A DNA stretch of 53,658 nt from Virgibacillus senegalensis (GCF_000821245.2 NZ_LN611425.1:1333392-1387049), one strand, 5' to 3'; shown: positions 16,838-26,176, counted from the first letter of the stretch. A program made the numbers and translations. The notes: a model not told the origin generated them from the sequence alone.

Positions 16838-17470
16838 TTACAGCTGTTTCAACGCTTCCAGAATCTCTACTTCCCCTTCTATTACATCAAAAGATTTCTG
16901 GTAAGTGTTTGTTTCTTCCAAAGAAGACACGATTACATTTGCTACATCATCTCGGCTGATAGAACCTCTTTCAACGTCCTCAGCAGCCTGAACTCGACCA
17001 GTTGGTGCCTCATGTGTCAAACCTCCCGGCCGGACAATGGTATACGTCAAGCCACTTTTCCGCAGGTATTCATCGGCTTCCCCTTTCATTTGCAGATAGT
17101 AACCGAACGTCCCCTCCGCTACATCAGGCTGATCAGCGAATATCGAACTGAGCATGACAAAACGGTCGATACCTTGCTGTTTTGCCGCATCGATCAAGTT
17201 GATTGCTCCATCTCGATCGACATCTTTCGTTTTTTCGGGACCGGTTTTTGAGCCGGATCCAGCTGCAAAAATTACCGCGTCCATACCCTTCACGAGATCA
17301 GATAAATCCTTTTCCAAATCACCGGTCACAACGTGTGCACCTATATTTTTCAATCGGGGAGCCTGCTGCTCATCTCGTACCATCCCATATGCTTCATGGC
17401 CGCGCTCTACTAAATACTGCAAAATCAAGCGGCCGGTATGGCCATTTGCACCAGCTACGAAAACCTTCAT
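16838..17470 (-). CDS. NAD(P)-binding NmrA/SDR-like protein (YhfK type)
   Basis: A 210-aa atypical short-chain dehydrogenase with the Rossmann loop AGANGHTGR at the N-terminus, matching the YhfK/YwnB group. It has MLSSIFAD and IVRPGGLTHE as in NmrA-like sugar-nucleotide epimerase relatives, plus a degenerate YxxxK (YYLQMKGEAD). Probably a redox-sensing or NAD(P)H-dependent reductase. The start at 17470 has AAGGAGAG at six bases. Confidence 0.85.
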   Translation of the reverse strand: MKVFVAGANGHTGRLILQYLVERGHEAYGMVRDEQQAPRLKNIGAHVVTGDLEKDLSDLVKGMDAVIFAAGSGSKTGPEKTKDVDRDGAINLIDAAKQQGIDRFVMLSSIFADQPDVAEGTFGYYLQMKGEADEYLRKSGLTYTIVRPGGLTHEAPTGRVQAAEDVERGSISRDDVANVIVSSLEETNTYQKSFDVIEGEVEILEALKQL

Positions 17471-17738
17471 GATCATCTCTCCTTCTTTAAATTTAGTCCC
17501 TGTCTATACAAAGAAAAAAACATACGCACAGCGTTTCTTCCCGATTTGGCCTGGACCTAAAACCGACGTAATACTTTGAAACGATGATGCTTGCCATGAC
17601 AGCCAAGGGCTGAATAAATTATTGTTGTTAACCGGTCTTCTTGCTTCCTCGGGAAAAAAGCATACAAGTTGCCCTTTTTCACCCTATAAAATACTCTATC
17701 ATGGAAAAATTATCCGCGAACACTTTTTTTAGCCTTGC

Positions 17739-18629
17739 TTATCCTGGCCTTTTTTCAAACAAGATTGTCATCCATTCATTGGTCTGTCGTTTTTCCTTTA
17801 CAGAAAAACCAGCTTGTCGAAAGGCTGTAAGAACACTTGTCACATTCCACTCGACGATACCCGAGATAAGGAAAAGATCGCTTTTTTCTGCCAACTGATG
17901 TCGATCCATTATCTTTCTTGTTTCATCCGCACCAATATTGATGATGATGAAGTCGTATTCCTCTGACACGAGATAGTCACCGTCCAGAAGGTCTGCCTCT
18001 TCTACTAGCAGCGGCTGTTGCAAATTATTTAGCTCGGCATTCAGTCGAATTTCTCTTTCTACCGGCTCATAATCGACAGCGGTCAACGAATTTGCACCTT
18101 TCAACCCCGCCGCTACCGATAATACCCCTGAACCGGTTCCCAGATCGAGAACAGTTTTTCCGGATAGCTCCATCGATAACAGGATGCGCAGGCAATCTTG
18201 TGTAGTTTCATGGAGACCAGTACCAAATGCAGCTTGGGGCTCAAATTTCAATACGTGCTGATCGGTATACTTCGTTTCATCGCCAGAGTAACAAAGCACC
18301 CAGCCATTTCCCAAATCAATATCTGTAAAAGATGTATCCCACTCCTGCTTGTCCACTTTCCGGTAAGCAATTTTTTCTTTTGGAACCTCCAATGCTTGTT
18401 CAATCAGTGTGAAATATTCCTCTGGAAGACCGGGCACACTGTTTTCCTCCGCATATACTTTTATTTCCGCATATTCTTGTTCCATTTCCTGATAATCATA
18501 ACCATTTTCAACTTGGATGATCTCGATCGGCGGCTCGTAATAAAGGTTATATAAGCCGAATGCTGTCAACTTCTCAATCGATTCTTCCACTCTATCTGCC
18601 CCTACTTGGACTACGAATTCATGTAACAT
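17739..18629 (-). CDS. PrmA-like methyltransferase (L11 methyltransferase family)
   Basis: A 296-aa SAM-dependent methyltransferase with the PrmA fingerprint FGTGLHETT (135-143) and SAM loop DLGTGSGVL (162-170), preceded by a PrmA-like N-terminal domain. The true prmA normally sits in the dnaK operon of Bacillaceae, so this is probably a paralogue and the substrate may differ from ribosomal protein L11. The catalytic NxxA-like segment here is NIGADE. The start at 18629 has AAAGGAA; a TTG 33 bases earlier is possible. Confidence 0.8.
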   Translation of the reverse strand: MLHEFVVQVGADRVEESIEKLTAFGLYNLYYEPPIEIIQVENGYDYQEMEQEYAEIKVYAEENSVPGLPEEYFTLIEQALEVPKEKIAYRKVDKQEWDTSFTDIDLGNGWVLCYSGDETKYTDQHVLKFEPQAAFGTGLHETTQDCLRILLSMELSGKTVLDLGTGSGVLSVAAGLKGANSLTAVDYEPVEREIRLNAELNNLQQPLLVEEADLLDGDYLVSEEYDFIIINIGADETRKIMDRHQLAEKSDLFLISGIVEWNVTSVLTAFRQAGFSVKEKRQTNEWMTILFEKRPG

Positions 18630-18805
18630 TGTCAAATTCCTTTCCTTTTCTTGTACTCCCAAGTATAAGGATTTCTCTGACAGCTTTTCAACCGACCAGA
18701 CTTGCTGATTTTCCTAAAAAATTTCTTCTATAAAAAAAACAGCAAAACTGATACACTATACTAGGCAATTCTATCGGCAATTTTAGTTATTATAGGAGTG
18801 TTATT

Positions 18806-19585
18806 TTGGAAAAAAAGACCCTGTTCCTTCCCGTAGTCATTGCTGCATTACTTGCAGGTTGTCAGGCAAGTTCCACCGCAGAATCACACACGAAGGATAA
18901 TCAAATAGATAATAAACTGGAGCTGACAGTGGAGGAGGCGAGCCAGAAACAACGCGGCGAGAAAGAAGAAGAGCAGCTGACAAAGGAACTGAATGACTTG
19001 TATGAAATGGACAAATACGGCTGGGGGAACTCCGAGCTGCCAAGCATGGAGTTTGGACTGGGTTCAGTCCATTTTCAAAAGTTCAGCAGGTCGGAAGAAG
19101 ACAATGAAATAGATAAGCTTACTACATTTTTTATGGATATACAGGACAAGGATGGCAATGCCATTCTCGGTAAAATCGTCAAATCACCGGAAGATTCTCC
19201 GGAATGGCAGGGAAGAAACGCCAGACTCGAAAAAACGGGGGGAACAACTGCAGAGTTAACGATTGACGGCACTGCTTCCTACACGTTTCAAGCGTTTAAA
19301 AACCTGGCCCTGGACAACTTATATGGTGATTGGAGAGAAATAGAATCAAGACAGACAGTCACTTTTACGAAAGGATTAACCAATAACGTTCATATTACAA
19401 GTGATAACCAGGAACTGGTTCTGGCTATCAACCATCATTCTGACCAATCCTTTTCCGGCATGCTACTTTCCAATCAAGAGGAAGATACAGAGCTTGTTGC
19501 AAAAGAGGTAAACTTGGAAGTCATAGATGAAAGGCATGTCAAACTACATAGCCCTGAAGGTGTCTATGATTTGGAAAAAGAATAA
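18806..19585 (+). CDS. Hypothetical lipoprotein
   Basis: A 259-aa predicted lipoprotein: basic start, hydrophobic core and lipobox LLAGC (Cys19). A charged Glu/Lys-rich segment follows, then a beta-rich domain. No family recognised. The start codon is TTG at 18806, eight bases after AGGAG. It is divergent from the PrmA-like gene. Confidence 0.75.
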   Translation: MEKKTLFLPVVIAALLAGCQASSTAESHTKDNQIDNKLELTVEEASQKQRGEKEEEQLTKELNDLYEMDKYGWGNSELPSMEFGLGSVHFQKFSRSEEDNEIDKLTTFFMDIQDKDGNAILGKIVKSPEDSPEWQGRNARLEKTGGTTAELTIDGTASYTFQAFKNLALDNLYGDWREIESRQTVTFTKGLTNNVHITSDNQELVLAINHHSDQSFSGMLLSNQEEDTELVAKEVNLEVIDERHVKLHSPEGVYDLEKE

Positions 19586-20056
19586 CAACAGGGCTAGGAT
19601 AAACGCACAACGCCCAAAGCAAAACAGAACGATGATTCGAAGGCACAGGCTTTCGGACTCGTTCTGTTTTTATGAGTTTTCTTTTAGGATAGAATCCTCA
19701 GAGGTCTTTCTCTACCTCCGTACAACTTTGCCCTCGTACTGAGTTGACTCCCCTTTTTCTCTCATTTGCCTACTTAATATATCATCAAGTTGTCCTGCCA
19801 GCTAAGCTTTTGTCAGCATATCTGACAAGGTTTTCAATCCCAATCCTCTCTTTATTTATAGAACTTCTCCTATCATCGCCAAACCTTTGGCAGCCGTGTT
19901 GGAAGATTACTATTTTTATCAAGAAAATTACAAAATAGTTAAAATTATTTCATGTTGGTTTTAATGCTTTTTTCATGAGGTATCGTTAGGAAAATTTAAT
20001 GAAGCAATTGTTGTTGAAAAAAGCTTATGGTCAGATTTATCAAGGAGGACAACAAC
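19586..20056. other. Intergenic: terminator, then AT-rich leader of the SMR pair
   Basis: A hairpin (19621-19632 with 19659-19671, T-run) ends the lipoprotein gene. The remaining 380 bases before the SMR genes hold no convincing gene. I looked for the guanidine riboswitch that precedes many SMR pairs and did not find its consensus. Confidence 0.6.
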
Positions 20057-20401
20057 ATGAAATTTTACAGCTTACTGAGTACATCGATCCTGTTGGAAGC
20101 AATCGGTGCCTCGTTCATGAAGCTTGCGGACAACAATTGGATGGCAATGGTCACTGTCGCTGTCTGCTATGCCATCTCCCTAACTTTATACATTACCATT
20201 GCTTACCATGCGGAAATCAGTGTGGTGAACGCCATTTGGTCGGGAGTCGGCACCGCATTAATTGTAAGCGTCGGAATCCTTGCTTTCGGAGAATCGAATT
20301 CTTCCCTCAAAGTTGCCGGCACCTTGTTAATTATTGTCGGAGTGGTCGGGCTCAACATGAGTACTCCCCGTAAGACGTCGACTGCCGGGGAGGGTGCTTG
20401 A
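20057..20401 (+). CDS. SMR family efflux subunit 1
   Basis: A 114-aa four-helix small multidrug resistance protein. It carries the essential membrane glutamate Glu14 (LLEAIGASFMK), and later NAIWSGVGTALI. SMR proteins exchange protons for cationic drugs or guanidinium. Start at 20057 with AAGGAGGACAACAAC. It overlaps the next SMR gene by one base (TGATG), so the two probably form a heterodimer. The C-terminus is extended by a hydrophilic tail (STPRKTSTAGEGA). Confidence 0.9.
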   Translation: MKFYSLLSTSILLEAIGASFMKLADNNWMAMVTVAVCYAISLTLYITIAYHAEISVVNAIWSGVGTALIVSVGILAFGESNSSLKVAGTLLIIVGVVGLNMSTPRKTSTAGEGA

Positions 20402-20718
20402 TGGCTTATGTGTATTTGATCAGCAGTCTTGTTTTTGCATTTTTATCGAACCTGTCGGTCAAGCTTGCCCGGGGGTATACAAGACCGATTCCAACCATCT
20501 CCGCTTTTGTGAGTTATGCGCTGTGCCTGACGTGTTTAACGCTGTCTGTTAACTACTTCGAAGTCGGTTTTGTCTATGCTGTCTGGTCTGGAGTGACGGT
20601 AGTATCCACAGCTGTCATCGGCATCTTATTTTTTCAAGAAACATATAACAAGCTGAAAATCATGTCTATTTTGATGATCATAGCAGGTGTTGTCCTTCTT
20701 CATATGGAAACTGGCTGA
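20401..20718 (+). CDS. SMR family efflux subunit 2, lacking the canonical membrane Glu
   Basis: A 105-aa SMR protein (KLARGYTRPIP; YAVWSGVTVV; MIIAGVVLLHME) translationally coupled to subunit 1. Aligned on the conserved Lys/Gly/Tyr-Thr-Arg segment, the position of the proton-coupling glutamate is Ala13. A heterodimer with one active Glu would be expected, as reported for some paired SMRs. A GGGGAGGGTG site precedes the ATG. Confidence 0.87.
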   Translation: MAYVYLISSLVFAFLSNLSVKLARGYTRPIPTISAFVSYALCLTCLTLSVNYFEVGFVYAVWSGVTVVSTAVIGILFFQETYNKLKIMSILMIIAGVVLLHMETG

Positions 20719-20723
20719 CCATC

Positions 20724-20758
20724 ACGACCCGCGCCCGATTAATCAGGTGCGGTTTTTT
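20724..20758 (+). terminator. Terminator of the SMR pair
   Basis: An imperfect hairpin (ACCCGCGCC with GGTGCGGT) followed by T6. Confidence 0.65.
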
Positions 20759-20882
20759 GTATGGGAAGAGTAAAACCCATTATAAAAAAATGTATCTGAT
20801 TCCAGATTTCATATCGTTATCGAGTTGGATTTTATGGTAATATTAAAGTTTAGCGACCGATCAAGTATTTGAGGAGAATGTT

Positions 20883-22805
20883 ATGTCTAAAACAAGTTCA
20901 CTTCCATTTACCGTTGACAAGACGGAAAATTTTTACGATCGCCTTGGCGACTATGTAGGCGACGTTTTTTACGATATGTTACCGGAACAAGGTTACGAAT
21001 TGAGAGATGAACAAATTTACATGGCTTTTCAATTGGAACAAGCCTTTAAAAACAAGCGGACCATATTTGCAGAAGCAGGCGTCGGTACGGGAAAAACGTT
21101 TGTTTACCTGCTTTATGCCATTTGTTATGCACGCCATCAACGAAAACCAGCTATTATTTCGTGTGCAGATGAAACGCTGATTGAGCAGCTGGTCAAAAAG
21201 GATGGAGATATCGAAAAGCTGGAAAAAGCGCTCGGCTTGAACATCGATGTCCGACTCGCCAAATCAAGAGAGCAGTACGTCTGCATGAGAAAACTTGATC
21301 CCCTGGCAAACCGCACTAACGATGAAAGCATATTAGCTGTCCACGACCAGATTCCTGACTTTGTATTTGAACAGGGTGCTTCCATGAAGGCATTTGAACG
21401 CTACGGTGACCGCAAAGAGTATCCATGGGTTTCCAACCAAACCTGGGAGAAAATTGCCTGGGATCCTCTTCAGCAATGCTCGACCTGTGAATGGCGCCAC
21501 CGCAGCGGCCAAACACTGAATCGGGAATACTACCGTCATGCCACCGATCTGATTGTTTGTTCGCACGATTTCTACATGGAACATATATGGACAAAGGAAT
21601 CAAGAAAACGGGAAGGCCAAATGCCGTTGCTGCCTGAATCCAGCTGTGTTGTCTTCGATGAAGGGCATTTATTGGAATTCGCAGCACAAAAGGGATTGAC
21701 TTACCGGTTCCATGCAGATACATTGACGAACGTGTTGACCGGTTATATGAGCCAGGATGTCCGGGAAGAAACCCTTTATTTAATTGAAGATATCATCACT
21801 TTGCACGAAGATTGGTTTCAATTGTTAGCGGACAAGTCAAACACAGTCGAAGGCTCCAACCGCAAAGAAATCGAGTTAAGCCGAAATATGCTTGAAATGG
21901 CACGGACACTGAATGAAAAGGTACAACAGCTTTTGGAACAATTAGTGTTCGATGCCGAACTTTTCACGATGGATTCTTATCATATTCGTATCATTGAAGA
22001 ATACCTGGAATTTTTCTCTTACGGATTATCGATTTTATTGAAAAATGATGAAGGGATTTACTGGTTAGAAGAAGCTGAATCAGATACAACGCTGGTTATC
22101 ATGCCAAGATTGGTGGAAGAAGTATTGAGGAAAGAAGTTTTCTCCCAAAACATTCCTTTTATTTTTTCCTCTGCCACGTTATCACAAAGTGGAGATTTCT
22201 CTCACTTGGCTGGTAGTTTAGGCATCGAAACGTACGACTCTTTCTCGGTCGATTCCCCTTTTGATTATCCAGAGCAGATGTCGATTTTCGGCCACCTGGA
22301 TTATGAGTACAAATGGAGCGATATCGGTAAACAGCTTCAGGAAAATGATGGACATTCTTTACTATTGTTCTCTTCCAAAGAAGAAATGGATTTGTTCCGT
22401 TCCTGGGCAGACAAACGGGATTGGCCCTTTAATCTCCTGTATGAAGGGGACCGGGAAATCAGCGAAACGGTCCGTAAATTTCAGATAGATCCATCGTCTG
22501 TATTGTGCTCCTATCATTTATGGGAAGGACTGGACGTTCCGGGAAATGCATTAACCCAGGTGATTGTTGCCTCGCTTCCGTTTCCGCCACACGATCCAGT
22601 CTTTCAGGCCAAACGGAAGCATGCAGGTAATCCAATCGAATCCGTCGATGAGCCTTATATGCTGCTTCGGTTACGCCAAGGCATTGGTCGTCTTATCAGA
22701 AGCAGCGAAGACCACGGCATGATTCACCTATGGATAAATGCCGATGAGAAAGATGTATATTTACAGGCAATCGAAAAGATACTTCCTGTGAACATGCAGT
22801 GGTAA
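20883..22805 (+). CDS. DinG/Rad3-like ATP-dependent helicase
   Basis: A 640-aa superfamily 2 helicase of the XPD/DinG/YoaA group. Walker A is AGVGTGKT (65-72), the Walker B box is the variant DEGH (259-262), and the C-terminal motif VI is RQGIGRLIR. Cys134, Cys199 and Cys202 lie where the family's iron-sulfur cluster is bound. The fourth ligand is unclear, because the segment after 202 has no Cys until 226. The ATG has GAGGAGAATGTT upstream. A repair or R-loop-unwinding role is likely by family. Confidence 0.88.
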   Translation: MSKTSSLPFTVDKTENFYDRLGDYVGDVFYDMLPEQGYELRDEQIYMAFQLEQAFKNKRTIFAEAGVGTGKTFVYLLYAICYARHQRKPAIISCADETLIEQLVKKDGDIEKLEKALGLNIDVRLAKSREQYVCMRKLDPLANRTNDESILAVHDQIPDFVFEQGASMKAFERYGDRKEYPWVSNQTWEKIAWDPLQQCSTCEWRHRSGQTLNREYYRHATDLIVCSHDFYMEHIWTKESRKREGQMPLLPESSCVVFDEGHLLEFAAQKGLTYRFHADTLTNVLTGYMSQDVREETLYLIEDIITLHEDWFQLLADKSNTVEGSNRKEIELSRNMLEMARTLNEKVQQLLEQLVFDAELFTMDSYHIRIIEEYLEFFSYGLSILLKNDEGIYWLEEAESDTTLVIMPRLVEEVLRKEVFSQNIPFIFSSATLSQSGDFSHLAGSLGIETYDSFSVDSPFDYPEQMSIFGHLDYEYKWSDIGKQLQENDGHSLLLFSSKEEMDLFRSWADKRDWPFNLLYEGDREISETVRKFQIDPSSVLCSYHLWEGLDVPGNALTQVIVASLPFPPHDPVFQAKRKHAGNPIESVDEPYMLLRLRQGIGRLIRSSEDHGMIHLWINADEKDVYLQAIEKILPVNMQW

Positions 22806-22836
22806 ATATGAAAGGTACTTGCCAAACCGCAAACTT

Positions 22837-22870
22837 AAAAACCAAGTTCCCACATTGGAGCTTGGTTTTT
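22837..22870 (+). terminator. Terminator of the helicase gene
   Basis: A 10-bp inverted repeat (22837-22846 with 22861-22870) ending in T5. Confidence 0.8.
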
Positions 22871-22970
22871 CAGCGTCATTATCAGCTGTCAACGAGCTAA
22901 ATTCCGATCATCGGATACCCAGCGGAATGCCATTTGTCGCTAAAATCAGCATAAGAATTTTTTTATCCGC

Positions 22971-23285
22971 TTATCGATCAAGTCCTGTCCCATCTAACAC
23001 CTTTCGAGCTAGTTCTACATAGTTTTTTTTCACTAAAAAATCATATTGCGTAAGGTGTTCACCTGACTCGACCGATGGAATACCGCCATGGGGTAAGTGT
23101 TTTTGCTGATGTGCCTTCACCTTATATGGTATCCCATTGCGTTCAAACAAATGGGCAGTGCGACTATACTCCTCCAGGGAAAATGCCGAGTGAACCACCG
23201 AGTACCAGAAAACATTCCGGATTTTTACATAAACAATCAACAAGATGATTAGTCCAAGTATGGCTGCAATGAAATTGCCCTCCAT
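22971..23285 (-). CDS. Hypothetical single-pass membrane protein (104 aa)
   Basis: One N-terminal membrane helix (about 4-22) followed by an 80-residue soluble domain (SRTAHLFERNGIPYKVKAHQ; YDFLVKKNYVELARKVL) that resembles small signal-transducing-PII-like or DUF2007 folds, a loose impression only. AAGGGGATATGG lies upstream of the ATG. The gene follows the GNAT gene in the same direction with a 20-base gap, so the two are probably co-transcribed. Confidence 0.7.
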   Translation of the reverse strand: MEGNFIAAILGLIILLIVYVKIRNVFWYSVVHSAFSLEEYSRTAHLFERNGIPYKVKAHQQKHLPHGGIPSVESGEHLTQYDFLVKKNYVELARKVLDGTGLDR

Positions 23286-23305
23286 CCATATCCCCTTCCT
23301 GCTTT

Positions 23306-23824
23306 CTACCTTATCGGCTCTATCAGACGCATATAACGAAGTGAACGATAACTCTCGTCTGCCAAACTGCCATCATCCGGTTGCTCTGATTGAAATTGAA
23401 AGCCCCGAGCTTCATAAAACGGAATCCCTTTTTGGTTTCCTTTTGCGACGGATACCCATTGCCTGATTGCTCCCCACTTTCTTTGCAGTTCTGTGATTGA
23501 CTGAAGCAGCTGTGTTCCAATCCCTTCGTTCCGGCGGTTTGGATCCAGGTAAAGCACATATAACTCCGCCTCTTTTTCTGCCGTCATCCCCCCTCCAGCC
23601 GCTCCGACAACAAATTCTTCATCGATAGCGACAAACCAGCCTCCCCAGGCTTTATCCGTTTGTTGGATTTCCTTTACTATCCGCTCTTCCTTATAAAATT
23701 CTTCCACGACCTTTATTATATAGGCTTTACTGCGAATATCCTTATACGTATTCCAATTTGCCACGGTACACACTTTCGCTATTCCTGCCGCATGCTCCGG
23801 CTGCGCTTTTTGGATGATAATCAA
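23306..23824 (-). CDS. GNAT family N-acetyltransferase
   Basis: A 172-aa acetyltransferase with the acetyl-CoA loop RRNEGIGTQLL (the R-x-x-G-I-G motif A) preceded by LYVLYLDP, and the FYEARGF motif B. The substrate is unknown. It starts at TTG 23824 behind AAAGGGGGAG. Confidence 0.87.
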   Translation of the reverse strand: MIIIQKAQPEHAAGIAKVCTVANWNTYKDIRSKAYIIKVVEEFYKEERIVKEIQQTDKAWGGWFVAIDEEFVVGAAGGGMTAEKEAELYVLYLDPNRRNEGIGTQLLQSITELQRKWGAIRQWVSVAKGNQKGIPFYEARGFQFQSEQPDDGSLADESYRSLRYMRLIEPIR

Positions 23825-23936
23825 GCTGAACTCCCCCTTTATTTCTTATGCTGGAACTTTTTCCGATAAACCATAGGTGTACGTTTGTCTGCAGAGGGAA
23901 ATAGAAACTTATAAACCATTAAAGGAGATGACGACT

Positions 23937-24329
23937 ATGCCAGATATTGAAGAAATCGCCCGGACTTTCGGTGACATCCTCGGAGTAGAAACCGAGGTAG
24001 AGGACGGAATGTGCGAAGCGGAAAAAGAACGGAACTTGGATGTAACGGTTCAGGGGCGTCCCTTTAAGAGTGAATTGTCGATGGAAATTCATTTTGAATC
24101 ACTGGAAGAAGACGGTACAGCCCTGAATCACGCTGAAATCGTTGTTTTACCAGAGGAAGTACCCGACTTTACGCGGGCATTGGGTAAAAATGATCTTACG
24201 ATAACCGCTCTGCACAATCACTGGCTGTTTGCCGAGCCAAATATTAAATACCTCCATGTCCAGTCCGTTGAAAAACCGGAAGAGTTCGCCCGGAAACTGG
24301 CAAACGCCATAACCGTATTAAAAAACTAA
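23937..24329 (+). CDS. DUF1259 (LppY/LpqO-like) single-domain protein
   Basis: A 130-aa protein matching one DUF1259 repeat: EEIARTFGDILGVE, VQGRPFKSELSMEIHF, LPEEVPDFTRALGKNDLTITALHNHWLF. Homologues as I recall them are usually exported and carry two such repeats; this one is cytosolic with a single copy. The HNHW cluster could bind metal. The start at 23937 has AAAGGAG nine bases upstream; an ATG overlapping that site is rejected. Confidence 0.8.
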   Translation: MPDIEEIARTFGDILGVETEVEDGMCEAEKERNLDVTVQGRPFKSELSMEIHFESLEEDGTALNHAEIVVLPEEVPDFTRALGKNDLTITALHNHWLFAEPNIKYLHVQSVEKPEEFARKLANAITVLKN

Positions 24330-24372
24330 ATGCATGGGGGCTTCGTGGATGTATCGAAGTCCCATTCCTTTC

Positions 24373-24846
24373 TTAGAAATCTTCATTCATCCGATACTGC
24401 AGGTACTGTTCCACGTCCGGTATGCCAGACGGATTGTTCAATACGGACATCACCCAACAGTCCCGCTCAAAATTCAAAACCTTTAGATCCCATGTGCAGG
24501 CAATAAGTCCTTTGGGTGTGCAATACTCAAACTGCGGTTTCTCACCATGCTTGGAAATAAAAACATGATGATTCAGTTCGTTTTCATTGGACCACCAGTC
24601 AATAAAAATAAAATCAGCATTGTTCCCATCGTGAACGCCGATGAACCCGACGCCGTAACGGTCGTTGTTTACTGCCGGAAAAGGCACGGTCTGCAATGCT
24701 AATGTTCTGGCTGTATCAACAAGTACTTTCCTCGGTTTTTCTCCCTGATAGGAAATACCATAAACCTTCATCCGCCAACCTTGCTTTTGCCAAATTTCTA
24801 AGAAGCGAATCGAACGTTTTTTATAGTCGTCAGCCAATTGAATCAT
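24373..24846 (-). CDS. Hypothetical protein (157 aa)
   Basis: A soluble protein, tryptophan- and aromatic-rich (FIDWWSNENELNHHVF; IACTWDLKVLNFERDCWV). No family recognised. Its ATG directly follows the stop of the peptidase E-like gene (TAG at 24847-24849), with GAAGGGGGA just upstream, so the two form an operon. Confidence 0.75.
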   Translation of the reverse strand: MIQLADDYKKRSIRFLEIWQKQGWRMKVYGISYQGEKPRKVLVDTARTLALQTVPFPAVNNDRYGVGFIGVHDGNNADFIFIDWWSNENELNHHVFISKHGEKPQFEYCTPKGLIACTWDLKVLNFERDCWVMSVLNNPSGIPDVEQYLQYRMNEDF

Positions 24847-25491
24847 CTAATTCCCCCTTCCGTTTTGCAAAACGTTGACACTTCCCTCTGTTTGTACCAA
24901 TATCTGCTCTCTAAAGTAACAACCTGCTCCGTCATCTAATCCATAACCAATTGGAACGGCTGTTGTGCGGATAGCCTTCAGCAAATTTTCTTCTTCTTGC
25001 CATTTCGTATAATGGACACTGATGATGACTTGGCTGATAAGTCCCAAACCGGGAAGGAATAAATGTTTCCCCTCTTTATTGTCTACAGGCGGTATGACAC
25101 ATTGTTCCGGACTGAGTAATGCTCCTGCCGAAAACCCGGCAACAGGTACGCCTGATTGGTATAACTGCTTGATTAATTCACCGATTGCTGTATCTACTAT
25201 GTAATCACGATAGCGCACGGTATCTCCCCCACCAATGATGATGCCACTGCATTTAGACAGCTGTACTAACTCGTATGAAGAGACTTTGGAATGGAGCGGC
25301 ATGTAATAGAAGTGATGGATACCACACTGTTCCAATATCGAAGTATACTTCGACATATACGCCTGCCAGCCCTCCCTTTCCAAAAACAAAATCGCAATCT
25401 TTTTGGATCCTTGATTGGCTTTTTCAGCAAATAGTTTCCCTAACTCCGGAGTGAAAGGCGGAGTTCCACCGAATAAAAATAAGTGTTTCAC
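24847..25491 (-). CDS. Peptidase E-like (S51) serine hydrolase
   Basis: A 214-aa protein of the peptidase E/cyanophycinase family: N-terminal FLFGGTPPF, the GGGDT loop, and the nucleophile elbow GFSAGAL. Members cut N-terminal aspartyl dipeptides or related bonds. The start is GTG at 25491, with CAGGTGATAC upstream; the ATG at 25524 has no ribosome site. First gene of a two-gene unit with the 157-aa hypothetical. Confidence 0.83.
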   Translation of the reverse strand: MKHLFLFGGTPPFTPELGKLFAEKANQGSKKIAILFLEREGWQAYMSKYTSILEQCGIHHFYYMPLHSKVSSYELVQLSKCSGIIIGGGDTVRYRDYIVDTAIGELIKQLYQSGVPVAGFSAGALLSPEQCVIPPVDNKEGKHLFLPGLGLISQVIISVHYTKWQEEENLLKAIRTTAVPIGYGLDDGAGCYFREQILVQTEGSVNVLQNGRGN

Positions 25492-25568
25492 CGTATCACC
25501 TGCCAATATTTTTAGTGTCATCAACTATGGTAAAATGAATCTCAAACTGAATGTAAAGGAGTGTATTT

Positions 25569-25997
25569 ATGAATTATGAATTCGATCATATCGGGATAGC
25601 TGTCCGCGATATGGAGGGAAGCATATCTTTTTACGAGCAAGTTCTTGGCGGCAAATTAATCGATCGCTATCGAAGTGAGGCAAAAGGGGTTGAAAGCGAA
25701 ATCGCAATCATGGAAGTAAACGGATACCGGACAGAGCTGCTCATGCCGACAAACAATCAAACCTCACCCATCGCTCGATTCCTAAGACAAAAAGGTAAAG
25801 GGGTTCATCACATCGCTTATCACGTGCACGATTTGGACGAGGCATTGGAAATGTTAAAAGAAAAAGGAATCCGTACCTTGCCAGATAGTCTGCGGGTGAA
25901 TAAACACGGTCGCCGATTGATTTATTTGAATCCAGCTGATACAGAAGGTACCATCATTGAATACTGCGATTATCCCGAAAAGATGGCTAACGCTTAG
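25569..25997 (+). CDS. VOC family protein, methylmalonyl-CoA epimerase-like
   Basis: A 142-aa vicinal-oxygen-chelate protein: FDHIGIAVRDME at the start (metal His), VHHIAYHVHD in the second half (His) and a C-terminal GTIIEYC (Glu), the ligand pattern of methylmalonyl-CoA epimerase and glyoxalase I relatives. The substrate is not certain because no mutase gene is nearby. The ATG follows AAAGGAGTGTATTT. The last four bases overlap the end of the convergent membrane-protein gene. Confidence 0.85.
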   Translation: MNYEFDHIGIAVRDMEGSISFYEQVLGGKLIDRYRSEAKGVESEIAIMEVNGYRTELLMPTNNQTSPIARFLRQKGKGVHHIAYHVHDLDEALEMLKEKGIRTLPDSLRVNKHGRRLIYLNPADTEGTIIEYCDYPEKMANA

Positions 25998-26176
25998 CCT
26001 CCGAAACCAACGGGCGGCAGCTTGTCAAAGTGACTTCTCGCCCGTTCTTCCGCCTGAATTTGTGGAACAGATTTATCTTGAGCAGGTGACTTCATTTTAA
26101 ACTTGAGGTTCAGAATAATGGCAATCAATAGAACCAGGGCGATAATGCCCCAAAATATCCAGCCTAACATCGTCAT
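25994..26176 (-). CDS. Small membrane protein (60 aa), hypothetical
   Basis: MTMLGWIFWGIIALVLL: one membrane helix (about 4-24), then a basic, hydrophilic tail ending LPPVGFGG. GAGGGGG is six bases before the ATG at 26176. It follows the DUF5316 gene in the same direction after 29 bases. Confidence 0.65.
   Translation of the reverse strand: MTMLGWIFWGIIALVLLIAIILNLKFKMKSPAQDKSVPQIQAEERARSHFDKLPPVGFGG

Noticed and set aside
19672-20056. Guanidine riboswitch before the SMR pair
   Set aside because: None of the guanidine-class consensus strings could be found.
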